DNA of 20,074 nt from CAYFFV01 sp964342695 (GCA_964342695.1 CAYFFV010000028.1:1-20074); one strand, 5' to 3'. Positions 7,327-15,865 are shown, counted from the first letter of the stretch. Numbers and translations: made by a program. The notes: a model not told the origin generated them from the letters alone.

Positions 7327-9459
7327 TTAAGGATTTCGGTTTGGCGGCTGGACACCATCCCAAACAATAATCTGTTTAATCAGATCACCCTGCTCAAGTT
7401 TGTCTAAGATTTCCATACCATTTATCACAGTACCAAAAGCAGTATAGTCACCATCAAAATTTGGGCGCGGAATCTGAGTGATAAAAAACTGACCTCCTCC
7501 CGCATCCTTCAACTCACGGGAAATACCGATAGTTCCTCGAAGAAAGGGAACTTGATTCACTTCGTCTCTCTGGGCGCTTCCAGAAAATCCGTGTCCGTCA
7601 CCTCTTGGGTCTCCACTCTTTAGCAAGTCGTTCCTAACAACGTGATGAAAAGGCAATCCATTATAAAATCCACTCCTAGCCAATTTCATAAAATTGTCAG
7701 TCGTAAGAGGTGCATCAAGAACTGCGAGTTCAATCTGTACGGTGCCTCGTTCCGTCTCAATGTAAACATGGGGAGAGAACTTCGGATTAAGTAAGTGCGG
7801 TGCCGAATAATCAATATCAAAAGGAACCGGTTCAATGGTCTCACGGTAGTTCTTATGTGCTGCACCTTCATCCAATAAAGTGGCTGCCTTAACACGTACT
7901 GGCCATTCATCGTCGTGAAGCGCCAACATTAAAACTTCCTTCGCAATAGAACCATTAATTTTTTTAAGGGCTTTAAGGGCCGCCACCCTAGCTAAATAAG
8001 ATCGCTCACTTGTCTCTTTAAGGTAGGCCTCTCGTAACGCTATCTCGGCTGAAGAGGATTGAATGAACCCAAGTAAATTCGCTGCAGATTTTCTGATAAC
8101 AATATCATCTTGCGTTAGGTGTTCGAGTAACACAGCCTCAACCCCAGGGGCCTCTAATTCAACCAGCGCGGACAACACCGCCGGAATTACACGTCGATCA
8201 GGGTCCGACAACATACTCATCAGCCGAGTCGTAGCTAGAGCCTTATCTGCTCCTGCAAGCCCTTCAGCTAAAGCAACTCGAACCCTCCAGTCACTATCAG
8301 GTTCAAGCCCAGATAAAATCAACATGAGTCTGTTCGATTGAGCTTCTGCCAGAGCCCGTAAGGAAGCCGCCCGCATCGGAGCCCATGAATCAGTCATCAA
8401 TTCAACAAAAATGTCGACAGACGCCTCATCATGACGCCCGCGAAGTGCATTAATCGCTTCTATCCTAAGCATCGGATCTAAATTTTTTGTAACGACAAAA
8501 CGTCGCAACTCTTCCGTGACCGCTTGATCTTTAAACTGACCTAATGCCCTAAGTGCAGTCGCCACTACATTCTTATTACGACGTTCTAAATCCAATAACT
8601 CTATAAGAGGTTGAACTGCGGACTGATCCCCTAGTCTTCCTAAAGCCTCTGCCGCATATGACACACCAATAATTCCTTGAATTTCAACAAATGCCGTCAG
8701 CGCCTTCACAGTCCTAACGTCATTTAGAGAAGCTAAGGAATAGGCTACCGGCCACCACCATACTAAGGGTGTGCCATCATCTTTCAGTGCTATCTCGGCA
8801 ATAGAATCGTACGCCTTGAGATCAGTTAAAGCATAAAGACCAAGTCTAAATGCTTCAACTTCAGGCGCCTGGGGATATCGCAATTCTTCAGGATCCACGT
8901 TAAAGGTAGCCGTAACATGATGGCTAAGCATTTCCTCTATCGCGGGAACAGCCTCCAAGGCCCCTACGCGCCCCAACGCTTCGGCCGCTCGACCCTGCAC
9001 TAGCGGAGAAACGTCGCCAAGCGCTGCAACAAGTGGATCCCTGGCTTGAATGTCTCCTATGAGTCCGAGAGCGAAAGCCGCCATCTGACGAACTTCGGGT
9101 TCAAAATCAGACAGCGCTTCAACTAAAGCAGGGACAGACCTTGGAAGCCCTATGCGACCAAGCGCCAGCGCAGCCCTCCTACGTAATCTTGGATGAGGAT
9201 CCTTGACTAACTCGATCAAGTCAGGACCAACCTTTTTTAGTATCACTTCTGGTGATTCCAAAAAAATACTTTCGTCTAGACTTATTTGATCAGGCAGGCG
9301 TAATATGCGCTGGTCTTCAAGACTGAGAATCCAAGTAAGTTTCTGATTGAAATTTGGTTCTAAAACTGGTTTAACAGAGGGAATTTGACTGCATCCTATG
9401 GAAACCAGAATAACAGTGCTGCACGCCACGAAAACTCTCAAAAAATATTTTTGATTCAT
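7327..9459 (-). CDS. Lipoprotein with HEAT repeats and a C-terminal cyclophilin-type domain
   Basis: A 710-aa protein. The N-terminus is a signal sequence ending SIGC, a lipobox-like site that would lipidate Cys23 (position -3 is Ser, less usual than Leu), so it probably sits in the outer or inner membrane facing the periplasm. Residues about 70-540 are HEAT/PBS-lyase-type helical repeats, recognisable as recurring units such as RRRAALALGRIG and VRQMAAFALGLIGD. Residues 563-705 form a cyclophilin (peptidyl-prolyl isomerase) fold with GGGQFFIT, NFDGDYTAFGTV and NGMEILDKL. The catalytic Arg of the family motif FHRV is His606 here (FHHVV), so isomerase activity is doubtful. Likely role, inferred: a scaffold or foldase/chaperone for envelope proteins. 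It is divergent from the deoxynucleoside kinase gene across a spacer with an inverted repeat, and convergent with the lysine-repeat gene. No SD was seen before the ATG. Confidence 0.88.
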   Translation of the reverse strand: MNQKYFLRVFVACSTVILVSIGCSQIPSVKPVLEPNFNQKLTWILSLEDQRILRLPDQISLDESIFLESPEVILKKVGPDLIELVKDPHPRLRRRAALALGRIGLPRSVPALVEALSDFEPEVRQMAAFALGLIGDIQARDPLVAALGDVSPLVQGRAAEALGRVGALEAVPAIEEMLSHHVTATFNVDPEELRYPQAPEVEAFRLGLYALTDLKAYDSIAEIALKDDGTPLVWWWPVAYSLASLNDVRTVKALTAFVEIQGIIGVSYAAEALGRLGDQSAVQPLIELLDLERRNKNVVATALRALGQFKDQAVTEELRRFVVTKNLDPMLRIEAINALRGRHDEASVDIFVELMTDSWAPMRAASLRALAEAQSNRLMLILSGLEPDSDWRVRVALAEGLAGADKALATTRLMSMLSDPDRRVIPAVLSALVELEAPGVEAVLLEHLTQDDIVIRKSAANLLGFIQSSSAEIALREAYLKETSERSYLARVAALKALKKINGSIAKEVLMLALHDDEWPVRVKAATLLDEGAAHKNYRETIEPVPFDIDYSAPHLLNPKFSPHVYIETERGTVQIELAVLDAPLTTDNFMKLARSGFYNGLPFHHVVRNDLLKSGDPRGDGHGFSGSAQRDEVNQVPFLRGTIGISRELKDAGGGQFFITQIPRPNFDGDYTAFGTVINGMEILDKLEQGDLIKQIIVWDGVQPPNRNP

Positions 9460-9510
9460 TTCAAATGAAACAATGGCGAAGTAAGAATCCTTTAATAACT
9501 ATTGTTTCAT
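9455..9510. promoter_or_regulatory. Inverted-repeat operator candidate in a divergent promoter region
   Basis: ATGAAACAAT (9465-9474) and its exact reverse complement ATTGTTTCAT (9501-9510) are 26 nt apart (36 bp start to start). A second symmetric element, TTCATTTCAAATGAA (9455-9469), overlaps the start codon of the lipoprotein gene and shares the ATGAA half-site. The arrangement suggests a dimeric regulator bridging sites and controlling one or both divergent genes. The regulator is unknown. Confidence 0.5.
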
Positions 9511-9529
9511 GATAGCACGCACTAACGAC

Positions 9530-9538
9530 TGCTATACT
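9530..9538 (+). promoter_or_regulatory. Extended -10 promoter for the deoxynucleoside kinase gene
   Basis: TGCTATACT (hexamer TATACT 9533-9538) lies 10 nt before the GTG at 9549. Transcription would start around 9545, giving a nearly leaderless mRNA. No clear -35 is present, as expected for an extended -10. Confidence 0.45.
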
Positions 9539-9548
9539 TCGTCATACA

Positions 9549-10190
9549 GTGGAATTTCGTTATCTTGCCATAGAAGGACCAATCGGTGTGGGTAAGACCG
9601 CACTCGCACAACATCTTGGACTCAGATTAAATGCTGCAATGGTCCTCGACGAAACCGAAAACCCTTTCGTCTCGGATTTGTACGGAGGAAGATCAGGAGC
9701 CGCTTTCCAAGCTCAGTTGTTTTCCCTGTTAGCGCGCCATCGCCAACAATCAAGACTTCAGCAAACAGATTTATTTAGTCAACTAACGATTTCTGATTAT
9801 CTATTCGATAAGGATAAGATCTACGCGTACTTAAATCTCGATGATAATGAACTTTTTATTTATCAACGCTTGTACGATCTCCTTGCAACCGACGTAATTA
9901 CCCCAGACTTGGTTGTTTATCTTCAAGCACCGACAGACTTGTTACGACGACGAGCCAGGGCTATTAGAAAGAAGGACCCCGATCATCCCGTACCGGACGA
10001 CGAATATCTTGGCGAGCTCAATGAAGCCTATACCCATTTCTTTTATCATTACTCTGCTACTCCATTACTTGTTATTGAAACCTCAGACTTCGACCTGACA
10101 TGGGGAGACTCTGTAATCGATGATTTGGTTAAACAATTGAAGAACATGGGAAAAGGAACTCGCTATTACGTTCCCCGCACTAAACCATAG
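9549..10190 (+). CDS. Deoxynucleoside kinase (dAK/dGK family)
   Basis: A 213-aa P-loop kinase that would phosphorylate a deoxynucleoside (probably deoxyadenosine or deoxyguanosine) for nucleotide salvage in the cytoplasm. The Walker A loop GPIGVGKT is at residues 10-17. The substrate-site block ISDYLFDKDKIYAYLNLDD spans about 81-99; it corresponds to the DRS region of the family, with Asp-Tyr in place of Asp-Arg as in many bacterial members. The lid RRRARAIRKKD (133-143) supplies arginines. The start is GTG at 9549, chosen because the strand MEFRYLAIEG leads straight into the P-loop. There is no SD, and the -10-like TATACT ends only 10 nt upstream. accD follows after 44 nt. Substrate preference cannot be read from sequence. 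Confidence 0.85.
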   Translation: MEFRYLAIEGPIGVGKTALAQHLGLRLNAAMVLDETENPFVSDLYGGRSGAAFQAQLFSLLARHRQQSRLQQTDLFSQLTISDYLFDKDKIYAYLNLDDNELFIYQRLYDLLATDVITPDLVVYLQAPTDLLRRRARAIRKKDPDHPVPDDEYLGELNEAYTHFFYHYSATPLLVIETSDFDLTWGDSVIDDLVKQLKNMGKGTRYYVPRTKP

Positions 10191-10195
10191 TTTGC

Positions 10196-10225
10196 TTGAC
10201 CCACAGTCATTAAAATCTCTAAGCT
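10196..10225 (+). promoter_or_regulatory. Candidate internal promoter for accD
   Basis: TTGACC (10196-10201) is followed after 18 nt by TAAGCT (10220-10225), which has the T, A and final T of a -10. The predicted start is near 10232, 3 nt before the accD ATG. The -35 is good and the -10 weak; accD may instead be read from the upstream gene. Confidence 0.35.
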
Positions 10226-10234
10226 GAACCTACG

Positions 10235-11131
10235 ATGGCTTGGTTTAAAAAAGAACGAAAACCTCTTGTGTCATCGGCTGAACCTAGCCGAGTCCCTGAA
10301 GGGCTATGGGTAAAATGCCCATCTTGTAATCAAATTCTTTATGAAAAAGATTTGATTAAAAACATGCGTGTGTGCAATTCATGCTCATACCACTTCCGCA
10401 TGAATGCCTCACAGCGGCTTTCTTCACTTTTTGATGGGGGTAAATGGAAAGAATATGATGACAACCTAGAATCAACAGACCCTCTGAAATTTAAAGATAA
10501 AAAACCGTATCAAGAACGATTAAAATCTGGACAATCTTCTACAGGCCTACGGGATGCTGCAATTTCTGGCGTAGGAACACTTAAGGGCATCAAATTATCA
10601 ATTGTGGCAATGGAATATGGTTTTATTGGTGGAAGTATGGGAGTAGTCGTTGGCGAAATTATTACTCGTGCAATAGAACGATCCCTGAAGGAAAAGATGC
10701 CGCTGATTGTAGTCGCCTGCTCAGGAGGCGCGCGAATGATGGAAGGTACGCTGTCGCTAATGCAAATGGCTAAGATAAGTGCTGCGCTCGGTCGATTTGA
10801 TCAGGCGAAACTTCCATATATAGCGGTGCTCACAGATCCCACGACCGGTGGAGTTACAGCCAGTTTTGCAATGGTTGCTGACCTGCATATCGCTGAACCA
10901 AATGCTTTAATCGGATTCGCTGGACCCAGAGTTATTGAGCAGACAATCCGGCAAAAACTTCCGAAAGGATTCCAACGAAGTGAATTTCTCCTAGAACATG
11001 GAATGCTGGACATGATAGTTGACAGAAGATCTCTAAAGGAGACAATTAAAAAATCTCTTATCTTTATGGGCGCATCTGTAACTAATGCATCGACAACTAA
11101 AAACTTAGACCAAGAACTACTTTCAGGGTAG
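10235..11131 (+). CDS. accD: Acetyl-CoA carboxylase carboxyltransferase subunit beta
   Basis: With AccA it moves carboxyl from biotin to acetyl-CoA to make malonyl-CoA, the first step of fatty-acid synthesis. The 298-aa protein has the N-terminal zinc ribbon with Cys28, Cys31, Cys47 and Cys50 (CPSC and CNSC pairs) and then a crotonase-like carboxyltransferase domain. Recognisable blocks are GFIGGSMGVVVGE, SGGARMMEGTLSLMQM, LTDPTTGGVTASFAM, and GFAGPRVIEQTIRQKLP. Length and motifs are standard. The ATG at 10235 has no SD but gives the usual start MAWFKK. The stop TAG (11129-11131) lies 5 nt before the proposed folC start, and the accD-folC pairing is common in bacteria. Confidence 0.97.
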   Translation: MAWFKKERKPLVSSAEPSRVPEGLWVKCPSCNQILYEKDLIKNMRVCNSCSYHFRMNASQRLSSLFDGGKWKEYDDNLESTDPLKFKDKKPYQERLKSGQSSTGLRDAAISGVGTLKGIKLSIVAMEYGFIGGSMGVVVGEIITRAIERSLKEKMPLIVVACSGGARMMEGTLSLMQMAKISAALGRFDQAKLPYIAVLTDPTTGGVTASFAMVADLHIAEPNALIGFAGPRVIEQTIRQKLPKGFQRSEFLLEHGMLDMIVDRRSLKETIKKSLIFMGASVTNASTTKNLDQELLSG

Positions 11132-11136
11132 ACATT

Positions 11137-12435
11137 CTGTCAATCGACTACCTCTATAGCCTCGAACGGTTTGGTATCAAGCTGGGACTAGATAATATAA
11201 GGGTCCTGCGAGACGGGTTTGGCCGACCCGATGAATCCTTTACCTCACTACTTGTCGCGGGAACAAATGGTAAGGGGTCCGTAGCAGCTATGCTAGATTC
11301 TGTTCTTTCTTCCGCAGGATACCTGACAGGACGGTATACATCCCCACATCTGACCTGTCTAGAAGAACGGTTCTCAATAGGTGGGACCGCCGTTAGTCGG
11401 GAAACGTTGATTGAAGAAATTAAAAGATTTCGTAACATCACCGAAAACTTACTTCGGACAGGCGACCTCATTAGCCCCCCTACCTTCTTCGAGGCAACTA
11501 CGGCGATCGCCCTTTCTTTGTTTCGAAGAGCTGCTGTTCAGATAGCAATTCTTGAAGTTGGAATGGGAGGTCGATTCGATGCAACAAATGTTGTGACGCC
11601 TAAAGCGGTAGCCATTCCATCTATTGATTTCGATCACCAACAGTACCTAGGCACAACAATCGAAGATATTGCCTTCGAAAAAGCAGGCGTTATTAAACCA
11701 GGCACTGTGGTTGTAACTGGTGAAAAAAAATTGTCAGCGCTTAATATTTTTCGACTTAAATGTCAGGAAGAAGAAAGTACTCTCATAGAAGCGACAAAAG
11801 AGGTCCAGTCTGAAGTAATCTTTGATAGAGGAATATCAAGACTTCAACTCGAAACACCGGCATGTAAATATCCACAAATAAATCTAAAGCTTCGCGGACG
11901 GCATCAAATTATTAACACCATTGTCGCTGTACGGCTGTTAGAAGCACTGAACAGCCATGGTATAGCAGTTTCGAGCGACGCTATCTGTAAAGGATTGGAA
12001 AATACAGACTGGCCTGGAAGACTTCAGCTAGTTAAAATTCCATCAAACAAAGAAATTTTACTAGATGCAGCCCATAATGTAGCATCGGCAAAAGCTTTTG
12101 CTGATTATGTTAATGAAGTTTGGCCAGATGGTATTCCTCTTGTCTTCTCTTCCCTTCGCGACAAGGATATTACGGGTATTATTAACGCTTTGGGCTCTTC
12201 GGTGACTTATCTCGCTTGTCCTCCATTGAAGAATTCGAGAGCATGCGAACCAAGTGTCATTTTGGAAATGATTCGAAAAGTACGCCCCGAACTAAGAACC
12301 GCTATTTCTACCTCAACTAAAAGTGCGTTGCTGGATGCTTGTGAACACGGTGATGTTGTTGGTGTCGTAGGATCCGTGTACTTGCTTGGCGAAATAATGG
12401 TTGACTTAAATTTGCAACAAGTGAAACCCCAATGA
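11137..12435 (+). CDS. folC: Dihydrofolate synthase / folylpolyglutamate synthase (non-standard start)
   Basis: A Mur-ligase-type enzyme that adds glutamate to dihydropteroate and then to folates. Family motifs are the P-loop GTNGKGS (11260-11280), YTSPHL, EVGMGGRFDATNVV, FDHQQYLGTTIEDIAFEKAG and DAAHN. The conserved N-terminus DYLYSLERFGIKLGLDNIR is coded from 11146, and the P-loop lies before the first in-frame ATG (11290), so that ATG cannot be the start. Between the in-frame stop at 11098-11100 and 11290 there is no ATG, GTG or TTG. CTG at 11137 (432 aa, beginning as SIDYLYSLE after the initiator) fits best, and ATT at 11134 is the alternative. Translation is probably coupled to accD, whose stop is 5 nt upstream. 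The stop overlaps lptD by ATGA. The protein itself looks intact. Confidence 0.92.
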   Translation: MSIDYLYSLERFGIKLGLDNIRVLRDGFGRPDESFTSLLVAGTNGKGSVAAMLDSVLSSAGYLTGRYTSPHLTCLEERFSIGGTAVSRETLIEEIKRFRNITENLLRTGDLISPPTFFEATTAIALSLFRRAAVQIAILEVGMGGRFDATNVVTPKAVAIPSIDFDHQQYLGTTIEDIAFEKAGVIKPGTVVVTGEKKLSALNIFRLKCQEEESTLIEATKEVQSEVIFDRGISRLQLETPACKYPQINLKLRGRHQIINTIVAVRLLEALNSHGIAVSSDAICKGLENTDWPGRLQLVKIPSNKEILLDAAHNVASAKAFADYVNEVWPDGIPLVFSSLRDKDITGIINALGSSVTYLACPPLKNSRACEPSVILEMIRKVRPELRTAISTSTKSALLDACEHGDVVGVVGSVYLLGEIMVDLNLQQVKPQ

Positions 12436-14795
12436 TAGCCCTGAACCGCCTATTTACAGTGAACCAATTTCTCCGTGCAAGTGTTTTATTGGGAGCACTT
12501 ACATCAAGTCAAGTTCAAGCCCAAATATTACCTGGTTTCACATTCGATTCCCGGCAGTACCGAATTGAACAACTTGGCGAAGAACATCTTCGTCTTATTG
12601 GTGAAGTTGAAATAGATGGTGACGGCTATCAATTCTTTGCAGATCAGGTGGATCTTTATCCAAACAAAAATCTCCTGGTGGCAACTGGTAACGTTGTTTA
12701 CTCAGGAGACGGTGGGCGGATCGCGGCAGAAAAAGTTGAGTTCGATACAGAAGAACTAACTGCTATTTTTTACAAAGCATCTGGCTCCGTCAACATCAGT
12801 GAGGAAGAAATAGAACGTAGCATGTTCGGAACCCAAGAACCTGACATGCTTTTTTATGGTGAAACTATTGAAAAACTTGGACCGCGGACCTATCGCCTTA
12901 CAAAAGGGGGATTTACAAGCTGCATTCAACCAACTCCACGGTGGAAAATGACTGCAAACTCACTAACACTCAACCTAGAAGCGCATGCGTTTCTTAGAAA
13001 CTCTGTGCTCGAAATCAAAGGGGTTCCAGTTTTTTATTTGCCCATCATGTACTACCCAATTCAACAAGAAGATCGGGCCACCGGTTTTTTAATGCCGACC
13101 TATGGAGCATCGACATTCCGTGGAACAAGTCTGAGCAATGCCTTCTTTTGGGCAATGGGACGCAGTCACGACGCTACGTTTTATCACGATTGGTTTACCT
13201 CGACGGGGCAAGGAGGTGGGGCCGAATATAGGTATATTTTCGATTCAGGTTCTGAAGGCTCTCTGCGCGCGTACTACCTTAATGAACGCGAAATCACCCA
13301 AACTTTTAATGGCGTCGAAACGGATTTTCCGGCACGACGTAGTTATGAAGTCAGGGGAACCATGCGCCACCAAATCGCAGATAATTTAACGGCTCGTGGT
13401 CAGATCGACTATTTTTCAGATGTGACGGTCCAACAACAGTATCAAACAAATATCTTTGAAGCATCCAGTCGTGAACGAACCATGAGCGCAAATATAGCCG
13501 GCTCATGGGGCCTTTACCAACTCAGTGGAACCTTCGATTTTAATGAAACATTTTTTGGAGACAGAGAATCTGCACTTTGGGGCGGAGGACCTCGCATCAC
13601 CTTTGATCAAAGTCAACGAGAAATTCCGTTTACCCCATTTTACTTTTCCGTAAATTCTGAGTACGTGCACCTAATGAGAAGCTCAACGATAAATTTAGAC
13701 ACTCCAAATATTGGAGGAGGTGTTCCTGGCCTGACTGAAATCACCGTTGATTCAGGACTTGACCGATTCGATGTTAATCCAGTATTGCAAATTCCTTTTA
13801 CTAAATGGCCGTTTTTAACAATAAATTCATCTGTCGGCTGGCGCGGAACTTATTGGACAGAAAGCCTTGACACGTACGGTAATACATCCTCACAAATCGA
13901 CGAAGGTATCGGACGAAGTTTCTTTGATCTGCAATCACATATCACAGGTCCTAGTTTTGTGAAAGTCTGGGACACGCCAAATAGTGGATACTCAGAACGA
14001 ATGAAGCACGTCATTGAACCATGGGTTGCTCTTCAACGAATCAGTGCCGTGGATGATTTTAATCGCATCGTTCAACTCGAAGGCATCGATGCGATTGTAG
14101 GTGGCGTGACACAGTTACGTTACGGAATCAACAACCGGCTCTATGCCAAGCAACCTAGTGGCAATAACGTTTCTGTCGCACGAGAAATTTTAAGTGTAGG
14201 AATCGAACAAAGTTATTACACTGATGCAAATGCCTCACAATTTGATCGACGATTCCGTACCAGTTTTAATAACACCACTCCAAGTAATTTTTCGCCGGTC
14301 TCATTAATAGTTAGAACTGAACCAAAACGTTCACTCTCAGGTTCAATGCGCGCCGAGTACGACACTCAATTTAAAGCCATCCGGACGATCAGCGCAGAAG
14401 GTTCAGTCGATTTAAGTGGGCTTGGCGCATTATCCGCAGGCTGGAGCCAGCGTCGTTTTGTAAAAGGATTACGGGGCTTTAACGACCCGAGACAACTTGA
14501 TCATTATCTGAACATGCGTGCAAACTTTAACACTAGAAATAACACCGTCGGCGGAGTTTATTCGTTTCACTATGATGTCCGACAGGGCAGGTATCTACAA
14601 CAACGAATTCTCGCGTACTACAACGCTCAATGTTGTGGTATCAGTGCAGAATTTCAAACGTTTAATTTTCAAGGAATGGGAAGACGCGCCAGGGTCCCAC
14701 AAGACAAGAGGTTTAATCTTTCATTCACGCTTGCTGGTCTAGGTGGATTTTCAAATGTACTGGGAGCATTTGGGATAGGACAAGGAGCACGATGA
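12432..14795 (+). CDS. lptD: LPS-assembly protein LptD (outer-membrane LPS translocon)
   Basis: LptD with LptE inserts lipopolysaccharide into the outer leaflet. The 787-aa protein has a signal peptide with likely cleavage after Ala30 (QVQA|Q). An OstA/LptA-type beta-jellyroll follows (about 40-160), with repeated strands such as FFADQVDLYPNKNLLVATGN. The remainder is a large beta-barrel domain containing KGVPVFYLPIMYYPI and GFLMPTYG. Cys164 (FTSC) and the adjacent pair Cys734-Cys735 near the C-terminus match the family's interdomain disulfide system. The second N-terminal Cys found in E. coli (Cys31) is absent, so only one long-range bridge can form. The start overlaps the folC stop (ATGA), and its own stop overlaps the rmlA start the same way, so both junctions look translationally coupled. 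Confidence 0.93.
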   Translation: MIALNRLFTVNQFLRASVLLGALTSSQVQAQILPGFTFDSRQYRIEQLGEEHLRLIGEVEIDGDGYQFFADQVDLYPNKNLLVATGNVVYSGDGGRIAAEKVEFDTEELTAIFYKASGSVNISEEEIERSMFGTQEPDMLFYGETIEKLGPRTYRLTKGGFTSCIQPTPRWKMTANSLTLNLEAHAFLRNSVLEIKGVPVFYLPIMYYPIQQEDRATGFLMPTYGASTFRGTSLSNAFFWAMGRSHDATFYHDWFTSTGQGGGAEYRYIFDSGSEGSLRAYYLNEREITQTFNGVETDFPARRSYEVRGTMRHQIADNLTARGQIDYFSDVTVQQQYQTNIFEASSRERTMSANIAGSWGLYQLSGTFDFNETFFGDRESALWGGGPRITFDQSQREIPFTPFYFSVNSEYVHLMRSSTINLDTPNIGGGVPGLTEITVDSGLDRFDVNPVLQIPFTKWPFLTINSSVGWRGTYWTESLDTYGNTSSQIDEGIGRSFFDLQSHITGPSFVKVWDTPNSGYSERMKHVIEPWVALQRISAVDDFNRIVQLEGIDAIVGGVTQLRYGINNRLYAKQPSGNNVSVAREILSVGIEQSYYTDANASQFDRRFRTSFNNTTPSNFSPVSLIVRTEPKRSLSGSMRAEYDTQFKAIRTISAEGSVDLSGLGALSAGWSQRRFVKGLRGFNDPRQLDHYLNMRANFNTRNNTVGGVYSFHYDVRQGRYLQQRILAYYNAQCCGISAEFQTFNFQGMGRRARVPQDKRFNLSFTLAGLGGFSNVLGAFGIGQGAR

Positions 14796-15859
14796 AGGGA
14801 TTAATTCTCAGTGGAGGGAAAGGCACACGACTCCGTCCACTTACTTATACAAGTGCGAAGCAATTAGTACCAGTGGCCAACAAACCAATACTTTTCTATG
14901 GTATCGAAGCACTTGTTGCAGCAGACATTAAAGAAATTGCCATCGTCGTTGGCGATACTAAAACAGCTATTCAGAATGCGGTAGGCGATGGTTCACATTG
15001 GGGAGCACAAATCACTTACATAGAACAAGATGCTCCTCGCGGGTTGGCTCATGCCGTAATGATTAGCGAGTCATTCCTAAAAGACGAACCATTCGTAATG
15101 TATCTCGGGGACAATCTTTTAGCTCAAGGCATCAGACCCTTTGTGAAAGAGTTCAAAATCAACAAACCTGCCGCTCAAATTTTGTTGACTCGAGTGAAAA
15201 ATCCTAGCCAATTCGGTGTTGCAGAACTAACAGATAATCGTGTTATTAGATTGTCAGAAAAGCCGAGCGAACCAAAAACAGATCTGGCTTTAGTTGGTGT
15301 TTATCTATTTGGAAGTCAAATTTTTGATTCTGTAAAACGAATCAAACCGAGTTCCAGAAATGAACTTGAAATAACCGACGCTATTCAAGACCTTATTGAC
15401 CATAATTTAACGGTTCGTCCTCATATCGTTAAAGGCTGGTGGAAAGATACTGGGAGAATCGAAGATCTGCTTGAGGCAAATCGGTTAATTCTAGAAACAA
15501 TTACCCCCCGTAATGATGGAGCTGTTGACGGTGCCAGTAGCATTGAAGGAAAAGTGATTGTGGAAAAAGATGCCTTAATTCGGTCCTCAGTAATTCGTGG
15601 ACCAGCTATTATTGGTTCAGCAACAGTTCTAGAAAATGCGTATATCGGACCATTTACATCAATAATGAAGAATTCTGAAATACGAGGTTCTGAAATCGAA
15701 CATAGCATTGTCCTTGAAAAAGCTGTAATCACGAACTTATCAAATCGGATCGTTGATAGTCTCATAGGAAAAAATGTGCGGATTTACCGACAACCAATGA
15801 AACCTTCAGCATACAGATTCATGCTAGGCGACAATTCAGAAATCGGAATACGCTGGTAA
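14792..15859 (+). CDS. rmlA: Glucose-1-phosphate thymidylyltransferase, long form
   Basis: It makes dTDP-glucose from glucose-1-phosphate and dTTP. The nucleotidyltransferase domain opens MKGLILSGGKGTRLRPLTY, then AKQLVPVANKPILFYGIE, with YLGDNLL as the metal-binding Asp block. At 355 aa it is the long type (StrD-like) with a C-terminal left-handed beta-helix of hexapeptide repeats from about residue 245 (SSVIRGPAIIGSATVLENAY), unlike the roughly 290-aa RmlA of enteric rhamnose operons. AAGGAG ends 4 nt before the ATG, one of the few clear SD sites in the window, and the start overlaps the lptD stop by ATGA. Long forms are frequent in antibiotic and surface-sugar pathways. The exact sugar may be glucose or a relative, but dTDP-glucose is favoured by the neighbouring rmlB. 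Confidence 0.9.
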   Translation: MKGLILSGGKGTRLRPLTYTSAKQLVPVANKPILFYGIEALVAADIKEIAIVVGDTKTAIQNAVGDGSHWGAQITYIEQDAPRGLAHAVMISESFLKDEPFVMYLGDNLLAQGIRPFVKEFKINKPAAQILLTRVKNPSQFGVAELTDNRVIRLSEKPSEPKTDLALVGVYLFGSQIFDSVKRIKPSSRNELEITDAIQDLIDHNLTVRPHIVKGWWKDTGRIEDLLEANRLILETITPRNDGAVDGASSIEGKVIVEKDALIRSSVIRGPAIIGSATVLENAYIGPFTSIMKNSEIRGSEIEHSIVLEKAVITNLSNRIVDSLIGKNVRIYRQPMKPSAYRFMLGDNSEIGIRW

Positions 15860-15865
15860 TCAATC

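Noticed and set aside
11290..12435. folC starting at the first ATG, 11290
   Set aside because: It would delete the GTNGKGS nucleotide-binding loop and the conserved N-terminal helix that are coded in frame just upstream.
15421..15765. 114-codon frame antisense to rmlA, and a similar one at 17711-18055
   Set aside because: Both are fully embedded opposite conserved coding sequence, lack start signals and show no recognisable domain.
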